This document shows positions 1 through 8,944 of a stretch of 64,000 nt of DNA, piece by piece. Both the position numbers and the translations under genes were made by a program. The DNA comes from an uncultured Lachnospiraceae bacterium (GTDB taxonomy: Bacteria; Bacillota; Clostridia; Lachnospirales; Lachnospiraceae): NCBI GenBank assembly GCA_902760415.1, contig CACWGK010000002.1, positions 1 through 64,000 on the forward strand. Direction: 5' to 3'. The first letter of the stretch is position 1, and every line of letters begins with the position of its first letter. Under the pieces are notes generated by a model. It searched no databases and was not told the origin of the DNA. It saw only the letters and a list, made by a program, of their open reading frames with translations.

Positions 1-890
<890 letters not shown>

Positions 891-907
891 TCACACAGGC
901 AAATGTT

Positions 908-947
908 GAAAAAAAGTGGCTGTGCAGTTGATTAACTGCACAACCAC
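908..947 (-). terminator. Intrinsic terminator or attenuator between ilvN and ilvC
   Basis: On the minus strand a 14-bp stem with one mismatch (GTGGTTGTGCAGTT paired with AACTGCACAGCCAC) is followed by seven T at 915-909, the form of a rho-independent terminator. It lies between ilvN and ilvC, so it may lower ilvC expression rather than end the operon. A second short inverted repeat, CTGACTT/AAGTCAG, sits at 963-980 with no T tail. Confidence 0.7.
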
Positions 948-1003
948 TATTTAAATCAGGGCCTGACTTTGTCAAGTCAGACGCTCTTATTTTTCAAAAA
1001 AAG

Positions 1004-1504
1004 CTATTCGCTCTTGTTTGAACGGCGCATCACAACAGATCCGGTACGGGCGATTTCCTTGATACCGAAACGGTGAAGCAGGCTGATGATGGCCCTGAGC
1101 TTCTCATGGTCGCCGGTGGCTTCGATGGTCATTTCTGTGGGGCTCACGTCGATGACCTTGCAGCGGAAGATATCCACGGTGCGCAGGATTTCGCCGCGCA
1201 TGGCGCCTTCCGCCTGGACCTTCACGAACATCATCTCGCGTTCAACGGAAGGAACATCCTTGAACTCGGAAACCTTGATGACGGGAACGAGCTTGTGCAG
1301 CTGCTTCGTAATCTGCTCAAGAATCGGCTCGTCACCAAAGGTGGTGATGGTCATATGGCTGGTGCCCTCTTCGAGGGCCGGAGCCACGTTCAGGGAATGA
1401 ATATTGTATCCGCGTCCGCTGAACAGCCCAACGACGCGGGAGAGAACGCCGGGCTCGTTCTCCACAAGCACCGACAGAACGTGTCTTTCTTTCTGATCTG
1501 GCAT
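1004..1504 (-). CDS. ilvN: Acetolactate synthase small (regulatory) subunit
   Basis: This is the regulatory subunit of acetohydroxyacid synthase, which binds the catalytic subunit and gives valine feedback control. About 166 residues are read from ATG 1504. The ACT domain is at residues 6-80, with HVLSVLVENEPGVLSRVVGL then FSGRGYNIHSLNVAP, followed by the C-terminal ALS_ss domain ending in RTGSVVMRRSNKSE. It is complete and of normal length. The reading frame stays open upstream into copA, so a naive gene caller sees one 790-residue protein. No convincing ribosome site precedes ATG 1504, as expected if its own upstream DNA has been replaced at the join. GC content matches ilvC and not the neighbouring copA. 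Confidence 0.9.
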   Translation of the reverse strand: MPDQKERHVLSVLVENEPGVLSRVVGLFSGRGYNIHSLNVAPALEEGTSHMTITTFGDEPILEQITKQLHKLVPVIKVSEFKDVPSVEREMMFVKVQAEGAMRGEILRTVDIFRCKVIDVSPTEMTIEATGDHEKLRAIISLLHRFGIKEIARTGSVVMRRSNKSE

Positions 1505-1515
1505 AACTCCAGCAA
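1480..1515. other. Chimeric junction between GC-rich ilvN DNA and AT-rich copA DNA
   Basis: Within this short interval the minus-strand reading frame changes from P-type ATPase sequence (AVDKVVAGVMPDQKE, as expected just before the GDGxNDAP hinge) to IlvN sequence (MPDQKERHVLSVLVENE). Base composition changes at the same place. The peptide MPDQKE fits both families, so the two sources may share about 15-20 bases here. That is what a false overlap in assembly, or a template-switch chimera, would use. Confidence 0.8.
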
Positions 1516-3376
1516 CAACCTTATCTACAGCTACTTTATCAGCGATTGATTTAGCTGTAGTCTCATTATCTCCGGTTAACATAACTGTGTAGACACCCAT
1601 ATTCTTCAGTTCTTTTATAGCTGATATACTATCCTCTTTTATCTGATCAGCAACCGCTATAATACCCAGCTCTCTTCCATCTACACTGAAAAGAAGCGGT
1701 GTCTTTCCTCCGGAAGATAGTTCTTCTGTTTTCTTAACAAGCAGTTCTTCAGAAGGACTTATATACTTAAGACTTCCACCTTCTAATCTAGCGCTCTTCT
1801 TAAGGCTCCATCCATCTCCAGCCACATCATTTCTAGAAGATCCTCGAACTCCCACACCTGCAATAGTCTCAAAGTCTGTTATATCTATATCCCCTGCTAC
1901 ACTTTCCATTCTACTTTCTACATATCTAACAACCGCAGAAGCAAGTGGATGTTCAGATAGCCTTTCAAGACTATAGGCAACTGTTAGTAGTTCTTCGCTA
2001 CTTACTCCATTTGCTGGAACAACATCTGTAACCTCAGGGGTTCCCTTGGTTATAGTACCTGTCTTATCTAATACAACTACGCCTATACGACCCGCGCCTT
2101 CCAAAGCTTCCGCCGTCTTATATAGAATACCATTTCGTGCACCAACACCATTTCCAACCATTATCGCAACAGGTGTTGCAAGTCCAAGCGCACATGGACA
2201 GCTGATTACAAGAACCGAAATAGCTCTTGCAATAGCGAAGCCTGGTTCCTGACCAAGTAGCATCCAAACTATAAATGTAATTATCGCTATAAGCATAACT
2301 ACTGGGACAAAGATTGCAGACACTTTATCTGCTATCCTGGCAAGGGGTGCTTTCGTCGCAGCCGCATCACTCACTAGCTTCTGTATCTGAGAAAGAGTTG
2401 TATCCTCACCAATTCTAGTTGCGCGACATTTAAGGAATCCATTTGAATTAATGGTTCCAGCCGATACTATATCTCCTTCAGACTTATCAACTGGTATACT
2501 CTCTCCAGTAAGCGCTGACTCATCTATAGCAGAACTCCCCTCTATAACTACGCCATCGACAGGAACTGAGTCTCCCGCTCTAAGTACATATATATCATCA
2601 ACAGATACTTCTTCGATAGGAACCTTTCTTTCTTCACCGTCACGGATAATGCTTGCTTCCTTAGGTGTCAGCATAACAAGACTCCTCAAAGCATCTGTAG
2701 TTCTACCCTTAGATTTTGCCTCTAAAAGCTTACCTATCGTAATTAGTGTAGGAATCATAGCCGCTGATTCAAAATATAGATTCATAGCATATTCCATGGC
2801 CATCCCCATATCCTCTGACTGGTAGGCCTTTATAATAAGGAAAAGCTCTACAAGGCTATAGCCAAATGAAGCTGTACTGCCAAGTGCAACAAGGGTATCC
2901 ATGTTAGGAGCCCCTGAAAATAATGATCTATATCCACTTACAAAAAACTTCTTATTAATGATCATAACTGCAAGTGCAAGAATCATTTCTATAGAAGAGA
3001 CAATTACTGGATTATGTAAACCAGAAGGGATAGGCCATCCTAACATCATATGCCCCATAGAAAGGTACATCAGAAGAATAAGAAGTACGGCCGAGCTTAT
3101 AAGACGGCGCACTAATATAGGAGACTCCTTATCCTTTAAGGACTCTTCTATAGACTCTGCACTTGTTGTAGTTGAGAGATCTATGACGCTGGCACCGTAT
3201 CCAGCATCAACAACTGCCTTTATTATATCTTCATCACTGGCCGAGCCTTCTACTCCCATAGAATTAGTAAGAAGGCTGACCGAACATGATTCAATCCCCT
3301 CAAGCTTCGAAACAGCCTTCTCAACACGCGCCTGACAAGCAGCACAACTCATTCCAGTTACTTCATATTTCCGCAT
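1505..3376 (-). CDS. copA: Copper-translocating P1B-type ATPase, N-terminal 624 residues only
   Basis: CopA exports Cu(I) from the cytosol using ATP. Visible parts in order: one HMA metal-binding domain (GMSCAAC, residues 8-14), the first membrane helices (about 90-230), the actuator TGES (290-293), the membrane CPC copper site (393-395), the phosphorylated Asp of DKTGT (437), SEHPLASAVV in the nucleotide-binding domain and MLTGDNETTAKSIADKV. The sequence then passes into IlvN. The hinge GDGxNDAP motif and the last two membrane helices are missing, so the product as read could not work. The start ATG 3376 follows AGGTG at a good distance. The gene is probably intact in the real genome and cut here by the chimeric join. 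Confidence 0.9.
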
Positions 3377-3390
3377 AATTCACCTACCAG

Positions 3391-3433
3391 TTAGATATAT
3401 CTAATATCATATGATATCTGAGTCAAATGTCAA
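3391..3433 (-). promoter_or_regulatory. copA promoter with two abutting 14-bp palindromes
   Basis: On the minus strand, TTGACA (3433-3428) and TATGAT (3411-3406) are spaced 16 bp. The perfect palindrome ATATCATATGATAT (3404-3417) covers the -10 box. A second perfect palindrome, TTAGATATATCTAA (3391-3404), follows directly, sharing one base. This placement fits repression by a dimeric metal sensor, but which family binds is not visible. Confidence 0.55.
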
Positions 3434-3442
3434 GAACAATAC

Positions 3443-3480
3443 AAAAAAACAGCTATCACAACTTACGCTGCAATAGCTGT
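3443..3480 (-). terminator. Terminator after cysK
   Basis: On the minus strand the perfect 8-bp stem ACAGCTAT/ATAGCTGT (3480-3473 with 3456-3449) closes a 16-base loop and is followed by a run of seven T. It ends the metY-cysK transcript and lies before the copA promoter. Confidence 0.8.
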
Positions 3481-3518
3481 CTAATATCACATATTTTAAA
3501 TGAGTAACTTACACTATA

Positions 3519-4451
3519 TTAATCTGTAAAGATTGGTGTTGAGTAATATCTGTCGCCACTATCAGGAAGAAGTGCAACAATTGTCTTACCCTTATTCTCT
3601 GGCTTCTTAGCATACTGGATAGCTGCATAAAGAGCTGCACCTGAAGAGATACCTACAGAGATACCTTCCTTCTTAGCAAGAAGCTTAGCTGTTTCAAAAG
3701 CAGCTTCGTTAGGAGCCTTAAATACTTCATCATATACTTCTGTATTTAATACATCAGGAACAAATCCCGCTCCAATACCCTGAATCTTATGTGCTCCTGC
3801 TCTTCCTTCCGAAAGAACTGGTGAATCTTCTGGCTCAAGAGCTACAACCTTAACTGCAGAGTTCTGCTCCTTAAGATACTCTCCTGTACCTGTTACAGTA
3901 CCACCTGTACCTACACCTGCTATAAAGATATCAACCTTTCCATCTGTATCCTTCCAGATCTCTGGACCTGTTGTTGCCTTATGAACAGCAGGATTTGCTG
4001 GATTCACAAACTGTCCAGGTATAAAGCTTCCCTCAATCTCTGAAGCCAGTTCATTAGCCTTCTCGATAGCACCCTTCATACCCTTAGCGCCTTCAGTGAG
4101 AACAATCTCAGCACCATATGCCTTAAGGATATTTCTTCTCTCAACACTCATAGTCTCAGGCATAGTAAGGATTATTCTATAACCCTTAGAAGCCGCAAGA
4201 GCTGCAAGACCGATTCCTGTATTACCACTTGTTGGCTCGATAATTACAGAACCTTCCTTAAGCTGACCCTTTGCCTCAGCATCTTCTATCATAGCCTTAG
4301 CAATACGGTCCTTAACACTACCTGCTGGATTAAGATACTCCAGCTTAACAAGAACTGTAGCCTCAAGGCCAAGTTCCTTCTCTATATTTACAACCTCAAC
4401 GAGAGGTGTATTACCAATGAGTTCTGCGGTACCCTTATATATTTTACTCAT
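3519..4451 (-). CDS. cysK: Cysteine synthase (O-acetylserine sulfhydrylase)
   Basis: This PLP enzyme makes L-cysteine from O-acetylserine and sulfide in the cytosol. The 310 residues are the full usual length. The PLP lysine is K47 in NPAGSVKDRI, the substrate loop TSGNTG is at 74-79, the phosphate loop is GVGTGGTVTG, and the C-terminal region has VALLPDSGDRYYSTPIF. It lies 74 bp downstream of metY on the same strand and probably shares its promoter at 5908-5936, with a terminator directly after it. The pairing with metY and with a divergent Rrf2-type regulator points to control by cysteine or sulfur status. The sequence alone cannot exclude O-phosphoserine or cystathionine beta-synthase-like activity. 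Confidence 0.93.
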   Translation of the reverse strand: MSKIYKGTAELIGNTPLVEVVNIEKELGLEATVLVKLEYLNPAGSVKDRIAKAMIEDAEAKGQLKEGSVIIEPTSGNTGIGLAALAASKGYRIILTMPETMSVERRNILKAYGAEIVLTEGAKGMKGAIEKANELASEIEGSFIPGQFVNPANPAVHKATTGPEIWKDTDGKVDIFIAGVGTGGTVTGTGEYLKEQNSAVKVVALEPEDSPVLSEGRAGAHKIQGIGAGFVPDVLNTEVYDEVFKAPNEAAFETAKLLAKKEGISVGISSGAALYAAIQYAKKPENKGKTIVALLPDSGDRYYSTPIFTD

Positions 4452-4525
4452 GTTAAAATCCCCTTTTCTTAGTATTAAATTACATCTAATTTAGTATTTT
4501 ATTCTTTCCATAGAATCTGTCAACC

Positions 4526-5806
4526 CTAGATGGCTGCAAATGCGTTCTCAAGATCTTCGATAATATCATTGATATTCTCAGTACCAATTGATAGACGAAT
4601 AGTGCTCTGATGGATTCCTGTCTCCTCAAGCTCCTCATCTGTCAGCTGTGAATGTGTTGTTGTTGCTGGATGTATAACAAGACTCTTAACGTCAGCAACA
4701 TTTGCAAGAAGTGAGAATATCTTAAGATTATCGATAAACTTCCAAGCTTCTTCATGTCCGCCCTTGATATCAAATGTAAAGATTGAACCTCCACCATTTG
4801 GGAAGTACTTCTCATATAGTGCATGATCTGGGTGAGTTGAAAGTGAAGGATGATTTACCTTCTCTACCTTTGGATGATTCTTAAGGAACTCTACTACCTT
4901 AAGTGTATTCTCAATATGTCTTTCAAGTCTGAGTGAAAGAGTCTCAACACCCTGAAGGAGTAAGAATGCATTAAATGGAGATATTGCAGCTCCTGTATCT
5001 CTAAGAAGAATTGTACGGATATATGCTACAAATGCCTGTCCACCAAGTACATCATAGAAAGAAATGCCGTGATAACTTGGATTTGGATCAGTAAGCTGTG
5101 GATACTTACCACCCTGCTTCCAGTTAAACTTACCACCTTCTACTATGATACCACCAAGTGTTGTACCATGACCGCCGATGAACTTAGTTGCTGAATGAAC
5201 TACGATATCTGCTCCATGCTCAAGTGGTCTGATAAGATATGGAGTACCAAATGTATTATCTATTACAAGTGGAAGTCCTGCTTCATGTGCAATCTTTGCT
5301 ATAGCATCGATATCAGGTATATCACTGTGTGGATTACCAAGTGTTTCAAGATATATAGCTCTTGTATCTTCTCTAATAGCTGACTTAACAGCATCAAGAT
5401 CATGTACATTTACAAATGTTGTCTCTATTCCATACTGTGGAAGTGTGTTGCTAAGAAGATTGAAGCTTCCTCCGTAGATTGTCTCCTGTGCAACTATGTG
5501 ACCACCATTTGCTGCAAGTGCCTGAATTGTATATGAGATTGCTGCTGCTCCAGATGCAACTGCAAGTGCTGCTGTACCACCTTCAAGTGCTGCAATTCTT
5601 TCTTCAAGAACTCCCTGAGTTGAATTAGTAATTCTTCCATATACATTTCCTGCATCTGTAAGATTAAATCTTGCTGCTGCGTGCTCACTGTTTCTGAACA
5701 CATATGATGTTGTCTGATATATTGGAACTGCTCTAGCATCTGTTGCTGGATCTGGCTGTTCCTGTCCTACATGTAACTGTAATGTTTCAAATCTGTAATT
5801 ACTCAT
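4526..5806 (-). CDS. metY: O-acetylhomoserine sulfhydrylase / aminocarboxypropyltransferase
   Basis: A Cys/Met-metabolism PLP enzyme that makes homocysteine from O-acetylhomoserine and sulfide, feeding methionine synthesis. The 426-residue length and the opening FETLQLHVGQEQPDPATDAR are characteristic of the MetY branch rather than the shorter MetB/MetC branch. YQTTSYVF is at 30-37, and the PLP lysine is K208 in HSATKFIGGHGTTLGG. A MetY-type insertion surrounds NPSYHGISFYDVLGG. The start ATG 5806 follows AAAGGAG. It is first in the transcript, with cysK behind it. Its promoter overlaps an inverted repeat that I assign to the divergent Rrf2 regulator. Confidence 0.92.
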   Translation of the reverse strand: MSNYRFETLQLHVGQEQPDPATDARAVPIYQTTSYVFRNSEHAAARFNLTDAGNVYGRITNSTQGVLEERIAALEGGTAALAVASGAAAISYTIQALAANGGHIVAQETIYGGSFNLLSNTLPQYGIETTFVNVHDLDAVKSAIREDTRAIYLETLGNPHSDIPDIDAIAKIAHEAGLPLVIDNTFGTPYLIRPLEHGADIVVHSATKFIGGHGTTLGGIIVEGGKFNWKQGGKYPQLTDPNPSYHGISFYDVLGGQAFVAYIRTILLRDTGAAISPFNAFLLLQGVETLSLRLERHIENTLKVVEFLKNHPKVEKVNHPSLSTHPDHALYEKYFPNGGGSIFTFDIKGGHEEAWKFIDNLKIFSLLANVADVKSLVIHPATTTHSQLTDEELEETGIHQSTIRLSIGTENINDIIEDLENAFAAI

Positions 5807-5907
5807 ATTTTTATCTCCTTTTCTTCTTCCCTATTTCTTTTTTTTAATCATCATTTTGTTTAAGTTTAATTTGAATCAATAAGCTTATTTTCTGTGAACT
5901 TGTGTGA

Positions 5908-6046
5908 ATACTAACACTATTTACCTACTGCGTCAATAGGTTTAGGCTATAATTGCTATCCTATATTTTTATACCTCGTTATAGTTTTTACCTATAAGGT
6001 TTATTTTACTAAATTGAAATCCTTAAAATCCTACGTTATAATAGGT
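5908..6046. promoter_or_regulatory. Divergent metY and rrf2 promoters with matching CCTAC/ATAGGT operators
   Basis: The metY promoter on the minus strand is TTGACG (5936-5931), 17 bp, TAGTAT (5913-5908). The regulator promoter on the plus strand is TTGAAA (6014-6019), 17 bp, TATAAT (6037-6042). An inverted repeat CCTAC-N7-ATAGGT (5924-5941) surrounds the metY -35 box. A near-identical CCTAC-N6-ATAGGT (6030-6046) covers the regulator's -10 box. A shorter related repeat, ACCTATAAGGT, is at 5990-6000. This looks like repression of metY and autorepression by the same protein. Confidence 0.6.
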
Positions 6047-6089
6047 TTCACATTATTAAAAATATAGTAATCTTTAAGGAGGTACCGTC

Positions 6090-6494
6090 ATGATATCAAC
6101 AAAAGGACGTTATGCGATCAGAGTAATGATTGATCTTGCAGAAAATAAAGATAATGGCCTAATTCCTCTAAAGGATATAGCCGAAAGACAGGATATCTCA
6201 AAGAAGTATCTGGAGATAATTGTTAAAGATATGGTTACAGCAGGACTAGTAATTAGCGCCAGTGGAAAAGGTGGAGGATATAAGCTCAGTCGTTCTCCAG
6301 AAAAATATACTATACTAGAGATTCTAGAAGCAACCGAAGGTCCACTCTCTCCAGTAGCATGCATAGCCGATAAGAAGTATAAATGTAATAGAAAGAAAAT
6401 ATGTAAGACTCTCCCAATGTGGGAAGAATATAATGAACTGATCACAGACTTCTTTGGTTCCAAAAAATTGTCAGAATTAGCGAGTGCGGAATAA
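6090..6494 (+). CDS. Rrf2-family transcription regulator with three cysteines
   Basis: A 134-residue winged-helix regulator. The family opening MISTKGRYAIRVMIDLA is followed by the helix-turn-helix region (about 25-60: LKDIAERQDISKKYLEII) and the wing GKGGGYKLSR. Three cysteines sit at 91, 99 and 105 (C-x7-C-x5-C), the place where IscR and NsrR hold an iron-sulfur cluster, though the spacing differs from the C-x5-C-x5-C of IscR. The start ATG follows AAGGAGG. It is divergent from metY-cysK. That context fits either a CymR-like cysteine regulator or an Fe-S sensing one. CymR of Bacillus has no such cysteine triad, so the cluster is the point of doubt. The function is inferred. Confidence 0.85.
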   Translation: MISTKGRYAIRVMIDLAENKDNGLIPLKDIAERQDISKKYLEIIVKDMVTAGLVISASGKGGGYKLSRSPEKYTILEILEATEGPLSPVACIADKKYKCNRKKICKTLPMWEEYNELITDFFGSKKLSELASAE

Positions 6495-6515
6495 TTCCAC
6501 ACTCGCTTTCTTTTT
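6479..6515 (+). terminator. Terminator of the Rrf2 gene, containing the stop codon in its loop
   Basis: AGCGAGTG pairs with CACTCGCT and GGAA with TTCC around one mismatch, with the loop TAA at 6492-6494, then TTTCTTTTT. The loop is the stop codon of the Rrf2 gene, so the left arm of the stem is coding sequence. Confidence 0.85.
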
Positions 6516-6527
6516 AATCTAAGAATA

Positions 6528-7466
6528 TTAAATCATAACATTTAGAATATTTCTAAGAACTCGCATCTCTATATGCTTTTCATCCCCTAGATACTCGCCA
6601 TCCCCGTGAAGCACCATCGGACGATCTGCATCAAATACAAGATACTCAACATCCTGCAGCATGAAGCCTTTCTTTCCCATATGCTTTTCCTTCATAAGAA
6701 CAGGAAGCATCAGGAAAGTTCTCCACTTAGGTATACCATTTACTGCACATATTGATAGCATTCCATCATCAGCCTTAGCATTTGGATTCATAGGAACACC
6801 ACCACCCTCTGCTGGGAAGTTCATAGCAGCCAGGAAGATAAGATCCTTAAAACTAAGGGACTGTTCTCCTCCCTCTGAATCACGAAGCTTCATCCATACT
6901 TTAACTTTATATGTTTCCATGGTAAACAGTGTAGAAATTGTAAGCAGGATATACGCTATATGTCCTATCTTGAATCTGTTAAGGAAATTCTTGGTCTTTG
7001 AGTTAAGCATCTTCTTACATACTATCGCATCAAGACCTATACCTGAACTTATACCAAATATTCTTCTATATCCACTCTCGGTTGTTACTTCTCCGAGATC
7101 TATATCCATTCCTCTAGTAGAGGATAGTATCTTATCAAGTGCTTCATCTGTATTCCTTGGAATATTCATACCTCTGGCAAAATCATTTCCAGAACCAGTA
7201 GGTATAACACCAAATCTTATACGTTCAAAATCTGTAATACCATTTAGAACCTCATTTATGGTTCCATCTCCACCAACAACTATAAGTCTTATATCTTCTT
7301 CCTCAAGCTCCGATATTCTCTTTGCAAGTTCTGAAGCATGTCCTCCATATTTTGTAACGTATGCTTTATACTCAATACCCTTCTGTTTAAGCAGTAGATG
7401 AACCCTATCCCAGGTCTTCTTGGCTTTGCCACTACCGCCAGTATAATTCACGATAAAATAATACAT
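6528..7466 (-). CDS. Diacylglycerol kinase family lipid kinase (DagK/YegS-like)
   Basis: Members phosphorylate diacylglycerol or a related lipid with ATP at the inner face of the membrane, recycling diacylglycerol from teichoic acid synthesis. The 312 residues have the expected length. The nucleotide-binding GGDGTINEV is at 65-73, the second conserved motif GVIPTGSGNDFARG at 86-99, and a C-terminal half has FSLHGDGE-like sequence (VLHGDGEYLGDEKHIEM). The N-terminus reads FIVNYTGGSGKA. A promoter TTGTAA-17-TAAGAT lies at 7549-7521. An 8-bp inverted repeat ATGTGATT/AATCACAT at 7486-7506 sits between promoter and start. It converges on the Rrf2 gene. The exact lipid substrate cannot be told. Confidence 0.87.
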   Translation of the reverse strand: MYYFIVNYTGGSGKAKKTWDRVHLLLKQKGIEYKAYVTKYGGHASELAKRISELEEEDIRLIVVGGDGTINEVLNGITDFERIRFGVIPTGSGNDFARGMNIPRNTDEALDKILSSTRGMDIDLGEVTTESGYRRIFGISSGIGLDAIVCKKMLNSKTKNFLNRFKIGHIAYILLTISTLFTMETYKVKVWMKLRDSEGGEQSLSFKDLIFLAAMNFPAEGGGVPMNPNAKADDGMLSICAVNGIPKWRTFLMLPVLMKEKHMGKKGFMLQDVEYLVFDADRPMVLHGDGEYLGDEKHIEMRVLRNILNVMI

Positions 7467-7485
7467 ATATTCTCACCCCATAACA

Positions 7486-7506
7486 ATGTGATTGCTAAAA
7501 TCACAT
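7486..7506 (-). promoter_or_regulatory. Inverted repeat downstream of the lipid kinase promoter
   Basis: The perfect arms ATGTGATT and AATCACAT with a 5-base spacer lie just after the candidate promoter at 7521-7549. This could be an operator or a small hairpin in the 5' leader. There is no partner site nearby. Confidence 0.35.
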
Positions 7507-7559
7507 ATAATTATGAAATAATCTTAAAGCATGAAATATCATTTTACAATACCAAAATA

Positions 7560-7588
7560 TAGACAATTATATACTAATATCGTATAAT
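7560..7588 (+). promoter_or_regulatory. Promoter of the DUF975 gene
   Basis: TAGACA (7560-7565), 17 bp, TATAAT (7583-7588) lie about 48 bp before the chosen start at 7636. This is a near-consensus vegetative promoter and it argues against starting the protein at 7594. Confidence 0.65.
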
Positions 7589-7635
7589 CTTTATTGTTTT
7601 TTATGCGACTAGTCAACAGGAAATGGAGGTTAAAA

Positions 7636-8841
7636 ATGATTGACAGAGCTTATCTAAAAGAAAAAGGAAAAAGTGCTTTTCAAAGAAACTACTGGCCATG
7701 TGTCGGTGTAGCACTTATTCTTACATGGTGTGTTGGTTCTGGATCTGCCAGCTATTCTTCTTACAACAGAACCTTTAATACAAATGATTATTCTCATAAT
7801 TCATTTAACTACGATTATGATGATGACGATTTCGACTTCGATGAACTCGACGATGACGATTTTGACTTCGATGATTATGACGATTCATCTGCTGCAGAGG
7901 AAGCACTTGCTAAGAGTATGGTTAAGGCAATGACACCTATGTTAGCCGCAATCGTACTTATCGCAACATTAATCGGTGCAGTTCTAAGTATATTTGTAAA
8001 GAATCCTCTATCTATAGGATGTAGAAGATACTTCTGTATCAATTCATTTGAAAAGCCTCAGTTCAACGAGGTTGGATATGCATTTAAGAAAGGAAAATAC
8101 GGAAATGTAGTAAAGGTTTTATTCATGAAGGACCTATTTGTATTCCTATGGTCTCTTCTACTTGTTATTCCTGGAATAATAAAGAGTTACGAATACTACC
8201 TAGTTCCATATATTCTTTCTGAGGATCCAGATATAGGATATAAAGAAGCTTTGGAACAGAGTAAACGAATGATGGATGGTTACAAGATGGATGTCTTTAT
8301 ACTTGAGCTCTCCTTCATCGGCTGGGCTCTTCTATCCGTACTAACTTGTGGTATCCTAAGCATCTTCTTCGTAACTCCTTATACATATTCAACATATGCA
8401 GAATTCTTCCTTGATAGAAGAAATGGATACTTCGGACCAAACGTTCAGCCTTACTACATTCCTTCATTTGCAGGAATGGGCGGTTATGGCTATAATGCAC
8501 CAGTTCCTCCAGTAGCACCTGGTGGATATAACAGCAACCCAATGGGATATGGAAATGATCCAGCACCAGCGCCATCAAAACCTATTCCATTTAATACAAG
8601 CTCAGATCCATACGGCAGTCCAAGTATGCCTAATACTTCGGATCCTTACGGTAATCCAGGTATGCCTAATACTTCGGATCCTTACGGTAATCCAGGTATG
8701 CCTAATACTTCGGATCCTTATGGTAACCCTAGCAGCGCTAATCCAACAGATCCATACGGTTCAGCTGGTAGCGGAAATGAATACTATAACCCAGATTCAA
8801 CTGCTAACCCAGGTAATGATGATACCCCATTCGGTATCTAA
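7636..8841 (+). CDS. DUF975-family membrane protein with acidic and proline/asparagine repeat segments
   Basis: The start is ATG 7636 after GGAGG, not the in-frame ATG at 7594. The protein has 401 residues. The DUF975 hallmarks are the opening DRAYLKEKGKSAFQRNYW, the motif SIGCRRYFCINS and the closing STYAEFFLDRR. There are four or five membrane helices, at about 22-40, 95-120, 170-190 and 220-250. Two parts are unusual. An aspartate-rich block between helices 1 and 2 (about 60-85) carries around twenty acidic residues. The cytoplasmic or surface tail after 270 is rich in P, G, N and Y, with three copies of a 12-residue unit (NTSDPYGNPGMP). The function of DUF975 proteins is not established. 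The gene stands alone between its promoter and terminator. Confidence 0.8.
   Translation: MIDRAYLKEKGKSAFQRNYWPCVGVALILTWCVGSGSASYSSYNRTFNTNDYSHNSFNYDYDDDDFDFDELDDDDFDFDDYDDSSAAEEALAKSMVKAMTPMLAAIVLIATLIGAVLSIFVKNPLSIGCRRYFCINSFEKPQFNEVGYAFKKGKYGNVVKVLFMKDLFVFLWSLLLVIPGIIKSYEYYLVPYILSEDPDIGYKEALEQSKRMMDGYKMDVFILELSFIGWALLSVLTCGILSIFFVTPYTYSTYAEFFLDRRNGYFGPNVQPYYIPSFAGMGGYGYNAPVPPVAPGGYNSNPMGYGNDPAPAPSKPIPFNTSSDPYGSPSMPNTSDPYGNPGMPNTSDPYGNPGMPNTSDPYGNPSSANPTDPYGSAGSGNEYYNPDSTANPGNDDTPFGI
8626..8733 (+). repeat. Three tandem 36-bp repeats inside the DUF975 gene
   Basis: A 36-bp unit beginning at the ATG of ATGCCTAATACTTCGGATCC is repeated three times in frame. The first two copies are almost identical at DNA level and the third has diverged at its end. 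It encodes NTSDPYGNPGMP-like units. Repeats this similar can change copy number by slippage. Confidence 0.8.
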
Positions 8842-8854
8842 TATAATAAAAAAC

Positions 8855-8890
8855 AAAGTGGCAAACGGCTAAGCCGTCTGCCACTTTTTT
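8855..8890 (+). terminator. Terminator after the DUF975 gene
   Basis: AAAGTGGCA-ACGGC pairs with GCCGT-TGCCACTTT around a three-base loop with one mismatch, followed by a run of T to 8890. A second weak hairpin, GCCTTA/TAAGGC, lies at about 8902-8926. Confidence 0.85.
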
Positions 8891-8944
8891 ATTCCAGGAG
8901 AGCCTTATATTGAGTGCTATGTAAGGCCCTTTTCTAAAGATATA

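Noticed and set aside
1004..3376. A natural CopA-IlvN fusion protein of 790 residues
   Set aside because: The ATPase lacks essential C-terminal parts, base composition shifts at the junction, and IlvN is complete from its own methionine; a chimeric join explains all three.
8626..8733. Short tandem repeats as a CRISPR array
   Set aside because: Repeats are directly adjacent with no spacers and are in frame within a coding region.
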